Notes under the pieces: generated by a model
What the model saw: only the letters and a program-made list of their open reading frames with translations
The model's database searches: none
What the model was told of the DNA's origin: nothing
Position numbers and translations under genes: made by a program
From: Granulicatella sp041433555
GTDB taxonomy: Bacteria > Bacillota > Bacilli > Lactobacillales > Aerococcaceae
NCBI RefSeq assembly: GCF_041433555.1
Contig: NZ_JAPWBR010000004.1
Location: 39,352-103,351, forward strand
Direction of reading: 5' to 3'
DNA length: 64,000 bases
Shown: positions 42,137 to 50,381 of the stretch, piece by piece
Position numbering within the stretch: the stretch's first letter is position 1
Layout: every line of letters begins with the position of its first letter

Positions 42137-42535
42137 TTACTTCCCATCTCCAATTAATTTACCAACTTCTTGCGAATACCCCCCACCTGAATACTCAATT
42201 TTACCTGTACGACTATCCTTTTGTAACGTATAATAAACTACTAATTTTTCATCAGAGTTCAAAATAATATGAAACATAACGCCTCCCATTGGATTATGTC
42301 TAATCGATTTTTCGTCTATTTGATATGAATAAATACTATTTCCTTCCTTAAGAGCTCCTTCGTGAATATCATTTAAATCCTCTTCGATGATGGCTTTCAC
42401 CTCTTCACTCTTAACAATTCGTACCATTTCATTATATTCCGCTTGTTGCTTTAATTGATATCCTCCTATTATTAATCCAATTACAGCCAAAACACTAACG
42501 ATTCCAATACACGTTCTTTTTAACAGTTTACCCAT
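42137..42535 (-). CDS. DUF1310 family membrane-anchored or secreted protein
   Basis: A 132-residue protein with one N-terminal membrane segment (IGIVSVLAVIGLIIGGYQL) and an extracellular domain with SYQIDEKSIRHNPMGGVMFHIILN and GKIEYSGGGYSQEVGKL, matching DUF1310 of streptococci and listeriae. Function is unknown. Its stop lies at the junction with the truncated toxin, and rplA's terminator lies upstream, so it must have its own promoter. It looks like an inserted or rearranged accessory gene inside the ribosomal protein region. Confidence 0.78.
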   Translation of the reverse strand: MGKLLKRTCIGIVSVLAVIGLIIGGYQLKQQAEYNEMVRIVKSEEVKAIIEEDLNDIHEGALKEGNSIYSYQIDEKSIRHNPMGGVMFHIILNSDEKLVVYYTLQKDSRTGKIEYSGGGYSQEVGKLIGDGK

Positions 42536-42637
42536 ATTTCAAATTCCCTTTTCATCTGAAATTTATTAATACCATTCTCGATGTATTTACTTAGATTTTA
42601 ATATATCTTCCTCAACTTATCTATTTTTTTAGAAAAC

Positions 42638-42666
42638 AAAAAAGCCAAGCACGAGGCTTGGCTTTT
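42638..42666 (-). terminator. rplKA terminator
   Basis: On the minus strand, AAAGCCAAGC and GCTTGGCTTT pair around CTCGT and are followed by TTTGTTTTC. Confidence 0.92.
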
Positions 42667-42683
42667 TATCATTTCGTTTTAAA

Positions 42684-43373
42684 TTATAGAGAAGCTACGT
42701 CTACTTTAACCCCAGGGCCGAAAGTAGTTGTCACAGCAACGTTACGTACGTATTGACCTTTAACTGTAGCAGGTTTGATACGTAATAATGTTTCGTGAAT
42801 TGTTTTGAAGTTTTCTACTAATTTGTCATCTGAGAATGAAACTTTACCGATTGGAACGTGGATGTTACCAGCTTTGTCAACACGGTAAGTAACTTTACCA
42901 GCTTTGATTTCTTCAACAGCTTTAGTTACGTCCATTGTAACAGTACCTGTTTTAGGGTTTGGCATTAAGCCTTTAGGTCCTAATACACGACCTAAACGAC
43001 CAACTTCACCCATCATGTCAGGTGTTGCAACGATAACGTCGAACTCAAACCATCCGCCTTGGATTTTTTGAGCTAATTCGCTGTCACCAACGTAGTCTGC
43101 ACCAGCTGCTTCAGCTTCTTTAGCTTTTTCACCTTTTGCGAATACTAAAACTCGTTGAGTTTTACCAGTTCCGTTTGGAAGCACAACTGCTCCACGTAAT
43201 TGTTGGTCAGCTTTCTTTGGATCTAAACCTAAACGGTATGCAACTTCTACAGATGCATCAAATTTAGCGAAATCTGTTTCTTTTGCTAATGCGATTGCTT
43301 CTTCAACTGAGTAAGCTTTAGAAGAATCGATTTTTTTAGCGGCTTCTAAATATTTTTTGCTTTTCTTTGCCAT
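42684..43373 (-). CDS. rplA: 50S ribosomal protein L1
   Basis: A 229-residue L1 protein of the E-site stalk: KKSKKYLEAAKKIDSSKAYSVEEA at the start, GRLGRVLGPKGLMPNPKTGTV (about 120-140) and VTTTFGPGVKVD at the end. L1 also represses its own operon by binding the mRNA. It follows rplK by 101 bases, an unusually long gap that holds a hairpin. Confidence 0.98.
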   Translation of the reverse strand: MAKKSKKYLEAAKKIDSSKAYSVEEAIALAKETDFAKFDASVEVAYRLGLDPKKADQQLRGAVVLPNGTGKTQRVLVFAKGEKAKEAEAAGADYVGDSELAQKIQGGWFEFDVIVATPDMMGEVGRLGRVLGPKGLMPNPKTGTVTMDVTKAVEEIKAGKVTYRVDKAGNIHVPIGKVSFSDDKLVENFKTIHETLLRIKPATVKGQYVRNVAVTTTFGPGVKVDVASL

Positions 43374-43383
43374 TGTATAATTT

Positions 43384-43470
43384 CCTCCTATTGTGTGGTT
43401 TTAACGGTTTTACCTCCCACAAAGTCCATGAGTGAAACACTCGTGCTAGGGACTTTTGGAAGCTGCATTT
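43384..43470 (-). promoter_or_regulatory. rplK-rplA intergenic hairpin, possible L1 binding site
   Basis: On the minus strand, AAAGTCC..GGACTTT with inner GAGTG..CACTC pairs, then GTGGGAGG. The same GTGGGAGG follows a hairpin in the leader of rplK. L1 represses this operon in other bacteria by binding a mimic of its 23S site; assigning that to these sites is an inference. Confidence 0.4.
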
Positions 43471-43474
43471 GTTT

Positions 43475-43900
43475 TTAGCCTTCTACTACAAATCCCATTG
43501 AACGGGCTGTACCTTCGACCATGCGCATAGCAGCTTCTACGTCTGCTGCATTTAAGTCAGGTGCTTTTAATTCAGCAATTTCTCTAACTTGATCACGAGT
43601 TACAGTAGCAACTTTTTTCTTGTTTGGTTCGCCTGAACCTTTTTCTACTTTAGCAGCTTTCTTTAATAATACTGCTGCTGGTGGTGTTTTACAGATGAAG
43701 TCGAATGAACGGTCTTCATAAACTGAAATCACAACCGGAATGATTAAACCTGCTTGGTCAGCTGTACGAGCATTGAATTCTTTACAGAATCCCATGATGT
43801 TCACTTGTGCTTGACCTAAAGCTGGACCTACTGGCGGAGCTGGAGTTGCTTTACCTGCAGGAATTTGTAATTTAACTAGTTTTACAACTTTTTTAGCCAC
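43475..43900 (-). CDS. rplK: 50S ribosomal protein L11
   Basis: A 141-residue protein of the GTPase-associated centre: KLQIPAGKATPAPPVGPALGQAQVNIMGF and AELKAPDLNAADVEAAMRMVEGTARSMG. It is the first gene of rplKA. A consensus promoter and a 98-base leader precede it. Confidence 0.98.
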   Translation of the reverse strand: MAKKVVKLVKLQIPAGKATPAPPVGPALGQAQVNIMGFCKEFNARTADQAGLIIPVVISVYEDRSFDFICKTPPAAVLLKKAAKVEKGSGEPNKKKVATVTRDQVREIAELKAPDLNAADVEAAMRMVEGTARSMGFVVEG

Positions 43901-43904
43901 GAGA

Positions 43905-43998
43905 CATTACCTCCTTGATTGTTTCGTGCGTGGTTTAATGGAGATGAAGATTTCTCCTCCCACGGTGTTCCGACATGTGCATTTTCATGCACTTTGGT
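43905..43998 (-). promoter_or_regulatory. rplK leader with hairpin and GTGGGAGG motif
   Basis: On the minus strand the leader begins with AAAGTGCATG..AAAATGCAC-type pairing, then GTGGGAGGAGAAATC..GGAGGTAAT. GTGGGAGG also occurs before rplA. It is a candidate L1 autoregulatory leader. Confidence 0.4.
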
Positions 43999-44027
43999 AT
44001 TATATCAAAACTTAATTTGCAATGCAA
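43999..44027 (-). promoter_or_regulatory. rplKA promoter
   Basis: On the minus strand, TTGCAT, 17 bases, TATAAT. Confidence 0.75.
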
Positions 44028-44070
44028 TCTTTATAGTCTACTATTTTTTGAGAAAAAACTTACGTTGGTC

Positions 44071-44263
44071 TTACAAACCACTTCCAATCCTTGCGGATTG
44101 TTCTATAACCACTGCATAGGGGCACCGGATTGAGCCTGTCGTCTCAATTCCTACCAAGCTTCAAACTGACTCTACGGGGTTCCCCCTAGAGTCAGTAATT
44201 CACATTGGTTGCACTTCCCCAATGCTGTGGTTATAAAACCCGCAAGATTTTCGTGGTTTGTAG
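44071..44263 (-). repeat. Intergenic hairpin element, copy E (inverted)
   Basis: Full copy on the minus strand. Outer arms CTACAAACCAC..TTGCGG..TATAACCAC..CA pair. Hairpin 1 is TGACTCTA..TAGAGTCA with a GGGG/CCCC inner stem, core GAAGCTTGGTAGG, hairpin 2 GGAATTGAG / CTCAATCC with loop ACGACAGG. It lies between the rlmI-like gene and the rplK promoter. The rest of 43901-44468 holds the rplK leader and promoter, a 165-base unexplained stretch, and a 36-bp palindrome. Confidence 0.85.
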
Positions 44264-44427
44264 AAAATGAGATTTTTTTGCAAAAAAGTGAACTGCTAGA
44301 AATCGCGTTGCAATGGGATTTGTGCCAAAAGATGAAAATGACATGTCGGTGCCTCTAATGGCCTCCCGTGCTGCAGAAATGGCATAAGGACGCATTTTGT
44401 GCAGGGAGTTTGCGGTGCGTACGAAAG

Positions 44428-44463
44428 CTGCCCAAAATTCACTTATAAGTGAATTTTGGGCAG
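44428..44463. repeat. 36-bp perfect palindrome after the methyltransferase gene
   Basis: CTGCCCAAAATTCACTTA followed by its exact reverse complement TAAGTGAATTTTGGGCAG, with no loop. It lies 5 bases after the stop of the methyltransferase gene. No T-tract follows on either strand, so it is not a typical terminator. Confidence 0.8.
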
Positions 44464-44468
44464 GTGTG

Positions 44469-45659
44469 CTAGTTGTTAAATTCAATAAAGAAAACTTTGA
44501 GATAATCGCTTAGCGGTGTAGCTACTGGAACTGCGAAATCGCTTGGTAATCCTTTTTTCAAGACGATGCGGAACTTGCGATTGCCTTCTGCTTCACGGAT
44601 TCCTTTCTCAATCATTTGTTGAAATTGAGATTCGCTCACATTTGCCGCATTTGTAGATAACACGAGCGTTCCTTTTGGTGCGACTAATGGCGTGATTTGT
44701 TCCACTAGTTTGCCGTAGTCTTTTGCTACAGAGAAGGTTCTCTTCTTCGTGCGAGCAAAGCTTGGTGGATCTACCACGACCGTATCAAACTTCAACTGTT
44801 TCTTCACAGCGTATTTGAAATAATCGAACACGTCCATGACATAGATTTGTTGCGTTTCTGGGTCGATGCCGTTGACTGCAAACTGCTCTTTTGTCTTCTC
44901 AAGACTACGATTGGCAACGTCTACGCTAATTGTTTTAGTTGCGCCACCCATTGCTGCAGCAACCGAAAAGGCACCGGTATAACTGAAGGTATTCAATACG
45001 GTACGTCCTGCACTGTAACGCTGGCGAATCGTTTCCCGCACTTCGCGTTGGTCTAGGAAGATTCCAGTCATCAATCCTTCATTCATATACGTCGCGTATT
45101 TGACACCATTTTCTAATACGATTAATGGTTCTGGCGCTTCTACTCCGCCGACAAACTGACTTTCTGGCAAGTCTGCTTCATTCTTGAAACGAATCTTTTC
45201 GTAGACCCCTTTGACACCTTCAAACGAAGCAAGTGCTTGCGTTAAAATCAAGTCACGGTAATGATAGACACCCTCGCTATACCAAGAGACAACTATAAAA
45301 CCGTCGTACCAGTCAATCGTCACTCCGCCAAAGCCGTCGCCTTCGCCGTTGAAGAGACGGAAAGTCGTCGTATTCTCCGAATGGATGAGTGCACGGCGAT
45401 TCTCGAATGCCGTCTTGAAAATGCCACTAAAGAACGCATCATCCAACGCTTCGTCTTCCGAACGGCTATATACCCATGCAACTCCCTTATTTTGGAATCC
45501 GACATAGGCCATTCCTAAGAAATGACGTTGTTGGTCATACACTTTCACCACTTCGCCTTCATCTGCGCGAAGTTCTTGCGCTAGGTCCATCTGACTAATC
45601 AGTGGACTTCCTTTTTTAATCAATCCCGCTGCTTTTTGTTTCACGATGATTGTTCCCAT
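44469..45659 (-). CDS. Class I SAM-dependent rRNA methyltransferase (RlmI/YwbD type)
   Basis: A 396-residue protein with an N-terminal PUA domain (KGSPLISQMDLAQELRADEGEVVKVYDQQ), an RlmI-like linker (VYSRSEDEALDDAFF), and a Rossmann methyltransferase domain (TVLNTFSYTGAFSVAAAMGGA about 213-233; VVVDPPSFARTKK about 290-302). The family methylates cytosine in 23S rRNA; the DPPSFA motif fits. It follows the VanZ gene by 3 bases. Confidence 0.88.
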   Translation of the reverse strand: MGTIIVKQKAAGLIKKGSPLISQMDLAQELRADEGEVVKVYDQQRHFLGMAYVGFQNKGVAWVYSRSEDEALDDAFFSGIFKTAFENRRALIHSENTTTFRLFNGEGDGFGGVTIDWYDGFIVVSWYSEGVYHYRDLILTQALASFEGVKGVYEKIRFKNEADLPESQFVGGVEAPEPLIVLENGVKYATYMNEGLMTGIFLDQREVRETIRQRYSAGRTVLNTFSYTGAFSVAAAMGGATKTISVDVANRSLEKTKEQFAVNGIDPETQQIYVMDVFDYFKYAVKKQLKFDTVVVDPPSFARTKKRTFSVAKDYGKLVEQITPLVAPKGTLVLSTNAANVSESQFQQMIEKGIREAEGNRKFRIVLKKGLPSDFAVPVATPLSDYLKVFFIEFNN

Positions 45660-45662
45660 AGA

Positions 45663-46274
45663 TTATTTTCCCCTCCATTTCATAATGCCTCGATATAGTA
45701 AGAAACCCATCCAGCTTCCGAACACATTACAGATGATATCATCGATATGGCTGACGCCGGTGTAGAAGATAAATTGGAAAAACTCGATCGTAAAGGACGT
45801 CCAAAAGCCATACCAAAGCGAACGATATTGTCCATCCTTTTTGCCATAGAGTAGTCCGCAGAAAAATCCAAGCGGCATAAACCAGACGATATTTCCTACT
45901 ACATTATAATACGCTGCAAAGACTGAACCTTGCATAAATAACTTGATGCTATCAACAAACGGCACCCACATAATATCCGAGAGCGGGTGCGTGACGACTT
46001 TTACCGTAAAGGTCTCATCGGTATTTCTAAAAATCGTCAGTTGCGCTAATAATATAATATAGAAGATAAATAAATTTCGGTAGAGTTCCCACTTCCAGGA
46101 GATCTCCCCTTTTCTACGTGAAGATAAATAAATAGACCAAACGATCAACCATCCGATAAACAGGACGATTGCGTGGTCTACACTAAAAATAAACAAACGA
46201 ACAAGTGGAAGGTGATTCACTCGCCCATCAAATAATTGGACTAGCCATTGATAGAATGGGCCAAGTAAATACAT
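45663..46274 (-). CDS. VanZ-family membrane protein
   Basis: A 203-residue membrane protein with five hydrophobic segments and VanZ motifs: YNVVGNIVWFMPLGFFCGLLY and FWTSFTIEFFQFIFYTGVSHIDDIICNVFGSWMGF. VanZ proteins confer low teicoplanin resistance in Tn1546, but most chromosomal members have no known function. It is coupled to the methyltransferase gene and lies 29 bases after the kinase gene. Confidence 0.86.
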   Translation of the reverse strand: MYLLGPFYQWLVQLFDGRVNHLPLVRLFIFSVDHAIVLFIGWLIVWSIYLSSRRKGEISWKWELYRNLFIFYIILLAQLTIFRNTDETFTVKVVTHPLSDIMWVPFVDSIKLFMQGSVFAAYYNVVGNIVWFMPLGFFCGLLYGKKDGQYRSLWYGFWTSFTIEFFQFIFYTGVSHIDDIICNVFGSWMGFLLYRGIMKWRGK

Positions 46275-46303
46275 TTCCTTCCTCCTTGTTCGTTCTCCTT
46301 AAA

Positions 46304-47710
46304 TTACAATTCACTTTCGCCAGGAAATACCACTCTAAAGGTCGTTCCCTTGCCAACTTCACTTTTCACAGAGATTTTACCGTGGTGACTATCTACCAGC
46401 GACTTCACAATCGCAAGGCCAAGGCCGCTTTCTCCGTACTTCGTGCTCTTTCTTGAAACATCTGCTTTATAGAAACGTTCCCAGATTTCTTTGATTTCTC
46501 TCTCGTCAATTCCGATACCTGTATCAGAAATCTCGACAATCGCTTTTTTACCTTCGTTCCACGCCTTCACTAGAATTTCCCCGTTGTCCGTAAATTGGTT
46601 GGCATTCTTTGTAATGTTCACCAAGATTTGGACAAAGCGGTCATAGTCGGCGTAAACGCTGAAGTCTGTATCGCATTCATAGCGCAAAATATTATTTTTT
46701 ACTTTCGCTAGTTCGCGAATTTGTTCTACAACGGTCTGGATAGCTCCAATCCCTGCAAAACGGTGTTGTACTAATACAATCTGGTTCGAACGAATCTTCT
46801 CGTAGTCGAGGTTTTCGTTAACAAGCCTAATCAATCGTTGTGTTTCACTAGAAATGAGTTCCAGTGAACGTCCACGACGAGACTCTGGCACCATATTGTA
46901 TTTCAAGCCATCGAGCAATCCATTCATGGTTGTCAATGGTGTACGCATTTCGTGCGCCACGTCCATCATAAATTGGCGGCGGACATTTTCTTGTCGCTCA
47001 ACCTCTTTTTCAGACTCACGCAGCGAACGCGCCATGTTGTTAAAGTCTTTCATTAAGTCGTCAAACTCGTCTCGACTTTCGACAGGAAGTTTAACATCGA
47101 AGTCCCCTTCCGAAATCTTATGAGTCGCCTTACGTAGTTTGTTGATCCGACGTGTTTGATAGTTTGCAAAAACAAAACTCATCATAATTCCAATGATAAT
47201 CGCAGCACCAAACGCAATAAACATCGAATTACGAAGTTCGCGTACTTCGGTTTGAATACGACTCATCGGACTGGCTAAAGCCACATATCCTTTATACTGT
47301 CCATTTTTAATAATGGGATAGTAGACCGTGATTAAGTTATCTACGGCTTCTCCGGTAAAGTTCATTTGAACTTCTTTCAAGTTAATCGCAGCACCATTTT
47401 TTAAGTGATTTAATTCATCCTCTGTTAGTGCAGAATTTGTATCTAAACTACTAGACGGATAGGTCATCGCGTTGTTTTCATCAAACATCGCTATACTGAC
47501 ATTTTCTTCGCGTAAAATGGTACCCAACTTATAAATATCCGCATCACTCATATCAGTCGCAATTAATCCTTTAGCATACGACTGTAATTGCTGAGACCGC
47601 TGTGTATACACATTATTACTCATTACGTTGTAGAAAAGAATTCCACAGGCAGCAATCGTTAACAGCACCACGGAAACGAACCCGAAGAGTTGCTGATAAA
47701 AGTATTTCAT
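46304..47710 (-). CDS. Sensor histidine kinase
   Basis: A 468-residue kinase: two membrane helices (about 8-30 and 165-187) flanking an extracellular sensor domain, HAMP domain (RRINKLRKATHKISEGDFDVKL), H-box DVAHEMRTPLTTM (His at about 253), and an ATPase domain with N-box KNANQF, DTGIGI and GLGLAIVK. It pairs with the OmpR-type regulator encoded 3 bases upstream. The signal is unknown. Confidence 0.93.
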   Translation of the reverse strand: MKYFYQQLFGFVSVVLLTIAACGILFYNVMSNNVYTQRSQQLQSYAKGLIATDMSDADIYKLGTILREENVSIAMFDENNAMTYPSSSLDTNSALTEDELNHLKNGAAINLKEVQMNFTGEAVDNLITVYYPIIKNGQYKGYVALASPMSRIQTEVRELRNSMFIAFGAAIIIGIMMSFVFANYQTRRINKLRKATHKISEGDFDVKLPVESRDEFDDLMKDFNNMARSLRESEKEVERQENVRRQFMMDVAHEMRTPLTTMNGLLDGLKYNMVPESRRGRSLELISSETQRLIRLVNENLDYEKIRSNQIVLVQHRFAGIGAIQTVVEQIRELAKVKNNILRYECDTDFSVYADYDRFVQILVNITKNANQFTDNGEILVKAWNEGKKAIVEISDTGIGIDEREIKEIWERFYKADVSRKSTKYGESGLGLAIVKSLVDSHHGKISVKSEVGKGTTFRVVFPGESEL

Positions 47711-47713
47711 GGA

Positions 47714-48421
47714 TTACAACTCGCTATCGTCAAATTTATACCCTACGCCCCAAACCGTATGAATTACATGAGGACCAACAGCCTCGATTTTTTGGCGAAG
47801 TTTCTTGATGTGAGCGTCAACCGTACGTTCATCACCATAGAATGGATCTTCCCAAATCTTCGTTAATAAGTGTTCACGAGTGAATACTTGGCGTTGGTGT
47901 TTCGCCATAACCATTAATAAGTCAAATTCTTTTGGTGTTAAGTTTTCGATTTGTTTGCCATCGATAAATGCTTCGTGTGTTTTCGTATTGATTTTCACGT
48001 GATCTGTTTCAACATCGAATTCTGAAGCAAATGTGTTGTCTGCAACAGTAGCGCGTTGTGTACGACGTAATAATGCTTTAATACGAGCCATGATTGTTAC
48101 GGCACTGAATGGTTTTGCAACGTAGTCATCCGCACCAATTTCAAGACCGATGACTTGGTCACTTTCTGAATCGCGTGCTGTAAGCATTACGATTGGAACG
48201 TTTTGGTTCACTTGGCGGATTTGACGGCAAATTTGCATTCCGTCCATACTTGGTAAGTTCACATCTAAGATGACAACGCCCCATTTGTTTTGGTTTTCTA
48301 AGAACGCATCAAGACCTTCTTTACCATCGTGATAGAAGCTTGCCTTCCAACCTTCGTTTTCAAAAAACATCTCCATCATTTCGCAAACTGCTTCTGTATC
48401 TTCAATCATTAAGATATGCAT
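47714..48421 (-). CDS. OmpR-family response regulator
   Basis: A 235-residue regulator: receiver domain (phospho-acceptor Asp in VVILDVNLPSMDG, TARDSESD, KPFSA) and a winged-helix DNA-binding domain (NLTPKEFDLLMVMAKHQRQVFTREHLLTKIW..RTVDAHIKKLRQKI). ATG 48421 has GGAG 8 bases upstream and gives the standard MHILMIED start. It precedes its kinase. A TATAAT-rich stretch at about 48445 is a possible promoter. Confidence 0.93.
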   Translation of the reverse strand: MHILMIEDTEAVCEMMEMFFENEGWKASFYHDGKEGLDAFLENQNKWGVVILDVNLPSMDGMQICRQIRQVNQNVPIVMLTARDSESDQVIGLEIGADDYVAKPFSAVTIMARIKALLRRTQRATVADNTFASEFDVETDHVKINTKTHEAFIDGKQIENLTPKEFDLLMVMAKHQRQVFTREHLLTKIWEDPFYGDERTVDAHIKKLRQKIEAVGPHVIHTVWGVGYKFDDSEL

Positions 48422-48557
48422 GACATACACTCCTTTTTTATAGCTAAATTATAATTATTATAAGTTTTCTTCACAGATTGTACATCATTAATATGAAATC
48501 ACACACCACAATTTATGAAGAAAGTGTGAAGTTGCGTATTTGAAATGCGCTAATTCA

Positions 48558-49097
48558 CTATTTTTTCTTTTTTACACTGCCTCCTAAGCTAAAGCGCAAA
48601 TGATTCAATAGTGCCATTTGTGCGTCACTCCAGGGATTTCGACGCGTACTTCCTTTATGATGGAAAGTTCGTGCCATCTCCGTTTGTTTATCCCTACTAC
48701 TTTCTAATTCCTTATAAAAATCTCTAGCTGATTTACGCAGGGCTCCTTTTTGGAAAATGAGCCACTGCTCGGCCAAGTCACTGGTTGCTACAGATACTTG
48801 AACAAGACGCATATTCATTTCTGATACGGTACGCTCAATATAACTATCCGCCGTCTCCCCTTCAGCCGTAAAAATCACTTTCACTTCGGCTTCGTCAAAT
48901 GACTGGGTAATTCCTGGTACGAACTGCGCATCAAAGACAATCCAGACTTCGATATTTTCAAATTTCTGAAAATTCGAGCACCGTTGAATGAGTAAATCCC
49001 TCGCGCTCTCTAAGTCATCTTGCTTCTTTAATGCCACCAATTCCGGCCAAGCACCAATCATATTGTAGCCATCAATAATATAGAGTTGCTTTTTCAA
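48558..49097 (-). CDS. rae1: Ribosome-dependent mRNA endonuclease Rae1 (NYN/PIN domain)
   Basis: A 179-residue NYN-domain protein like B. subtilis Rae1 (YacP), which cuts mRNA in the ribosomal A site. Motifs IIDGYNMIGAWPEL, VWIVFDAQF and GETADSYIERTV supply the acidic metal-binding residues. It lies 17 bases after rlmB in the order cysE-cysS-mrnC-rlmB-rae1, as in bacilli. Confidence 0.9.
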   Translation of the reverse strand: MKKQLYIIDGYNMIGAWPELVALKKQDDLESARDLLIQRCSNFQKFENIEVWIVFDAQFVPGITQSFDEAEVKVIFTAEGETADSYIERTVSEMNMRLVQVSVATSDLAEQWLIFQKGALRKSARDFYKELESSRDKQTEMARTFHHKGSTRRNPWSDAQMALLNHLRFSLGGSVKKKK

Positions 49098-49114
49098 TGT
49101 GCATCCCCCGTTTC

Positions 49115-49978
49115 CTATAACGAACGGTTACGGAAGACTTCGTACATCATTAAGGCACTCGCCACGCTCGCGTTCAGACTTTGGACATGTCCCACCATCG
49201 GAATCGTCACCATTTCGTCCACGCTTTCCTTCACGATACGAGAGACGCCTTTTCCTTCATTCCCCATCACAATCGCAAGAGGGCCACTTGTATTCCATTT
49301 GCGGTAGTCCGTTCCATTCATGTCGGTCCCAAACACCCAAATGCCACGCGCCTTCAATTGTTCAATCGTCTGCGTTAAATTCGTCACGCGAACAACCGGC
49401 ACATGCTCGATGGCACCCGTTGAGGCTTTGGCAACAGTCGCTGTCAATGAAGCCGATCTGCGTTTTGGAATAATAATCCCATGAACGCCTGTTGCGTCTG
49501 CCGTACGTAAAATACTTCCTAAATTATGCGGATCTTCCACTCCGTCTAAAATCACGATAAATGGATCTTCGCCTTTTTCTTCGGCCTTCTTAAAGACGTC
49601 TTCTAAGTCGGCATATTCGTAGGCTGCAATCGAAGCCACGAGTCCTTGGTGAACGGCATTGCCGACAAGATCTTCAATCTTCGTCTTTGGAACGGTTTGA
49701 ACTTGAATACCCTTTTCACGTGCGAGTTCAATGACTTTTGCAGCATCTCGTCCAGAAGTTCCTTCTTGAATAAAGACACGGTTCACGCGGTCCGGCGTTT
49801 GCAAGGCTTCTACCACTGCATGGCGACCAAACACGAAGTCTACTACTTCTTGAGTTTCTACGCGTTCCACGTGTTCACGAGCAGGACGTTGTCTCTTTTC
49901 ACTACGTTCAGGACGCCCACGGTCTGGACGATTTCCGTTTCTTGATTTTTTCTTTGGTGCATATTCATTTCGTGCCAT
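49115..49978 (-). CDS. rlmB: 23S rRNA 2'-O-methyltransferase RlmB (SpoU family)
   Basis: A 287-residue SPOUT methyltransferase: basic N-terminal extension rich in Arg/Lys, an L30e-like substrate-binding domain (VFGRHAVVEALQTPDRVNRVFIQEG), and a knotted domain with LDGVEDPHNLGSILRTA, IVMGNEGKGVSR and VQSLNASVASALMMYE. The ATG at 49978 has AAGGTGA upstream; one base separates it from the mrnC stop. Confidence 0.93.
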   Translation of the reverse strand: MARNEYAPKKKSRNGNRPDRGRPERSEKRQRPAREHVERVETQEVVDFVFGRHAVVEALQTPDRVNRVFIQEGTSGRDAAKVIELAREKGIQVQTVPKTKIEDLVGNAVHQGLVASIAAYEYADLEDVFKKAEEKGEDPFIVILDGVEDPHNLGSILRTADATGVHGIIIPKRRSASLTATVAKASTGAIEHVPVVRVTNLTQTIEQLKARGIWVFGTDMNGTDYRKWNTSGPLAIVMGNEGKGVSRIVKESVDEMVTIPMVGHVQSLNASVASALMMYEVFRNRSL

Positions 49979-49979
49979 G

Positions 49980-50381
49980 TTACTGTTCACCTTCCACTTG
50001 TTGTAAGCACCAATTAATGAGTTCTTCTAGTCGGGCTTGTTGGCCTGATAAATATAAGTACCCCATTAATGCTTCAAAACCAGTCGCAATACGGTAAGTC
50101 CCTACATCTGCATTTTTGGCAACCGTATGACTCTTACTATTGCGTCCTCGTTTGTATATTTCTAATTCTTCTTCCGTTAAGAAGTTTTCTTGTTCCAGCA
50201 TTTGTTGCATCAAGCGCGCTTGTGCCTTTGCCGAAACAAATTTTGTTGCGGTCGCATGTAATTGATTTGGCTTTGTAAGTCCTTTTTGCATCACGTGATT
50301 TCTGACATACACTTCATAAATCCCGTCACCCATGTAAGCCAAGGCCAAACCGTTTAGCAGCTTCCAGTTTTTTTCTGTCAT
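49980..50381 (-). CDS. mrnC: Mini-ribonuclease III
   Basis: A 133-residue RNase III catalytic domain without an RNA-binding domain; matures 23S rRNA ends. Motifs GLALAYMGDGIYEVYVRNHV and ATKFVSAKAQARLMQ fit the family, with the acidic residues in YMGDGIYE. ATG 50381 overlaps the cysS stop (ATGA). Confidence 0.92.
   Translation of the reverse strand: MTEKNWKLLNGLALAYMGDGIYEVYVRNHVMQKGLTKPNQLHATATKFVSAKAQARLMQQMLEQENFLTEEELEIYKRGRNSKSHTVAKNADVGTYRIATGFEALMGYLYLSGQQARLEELINWCLQQVEGEQ

Noticed and set aside
42100..42267. 55-codon plus-strand gene after the antitoxin
   Set aside because: Past the first 12 codons it is the antisense of the DUF1310 gene. Treated as a toxin remnant.
44231..44485. 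Possible small gene on the minus strand after the methyltransferase
   Set aside because: It starts inside the methyltransferase gene, spans the palindrome, and ends inside repeat copy E. No ribosome binding site. Kept only as an unexplained stretch.
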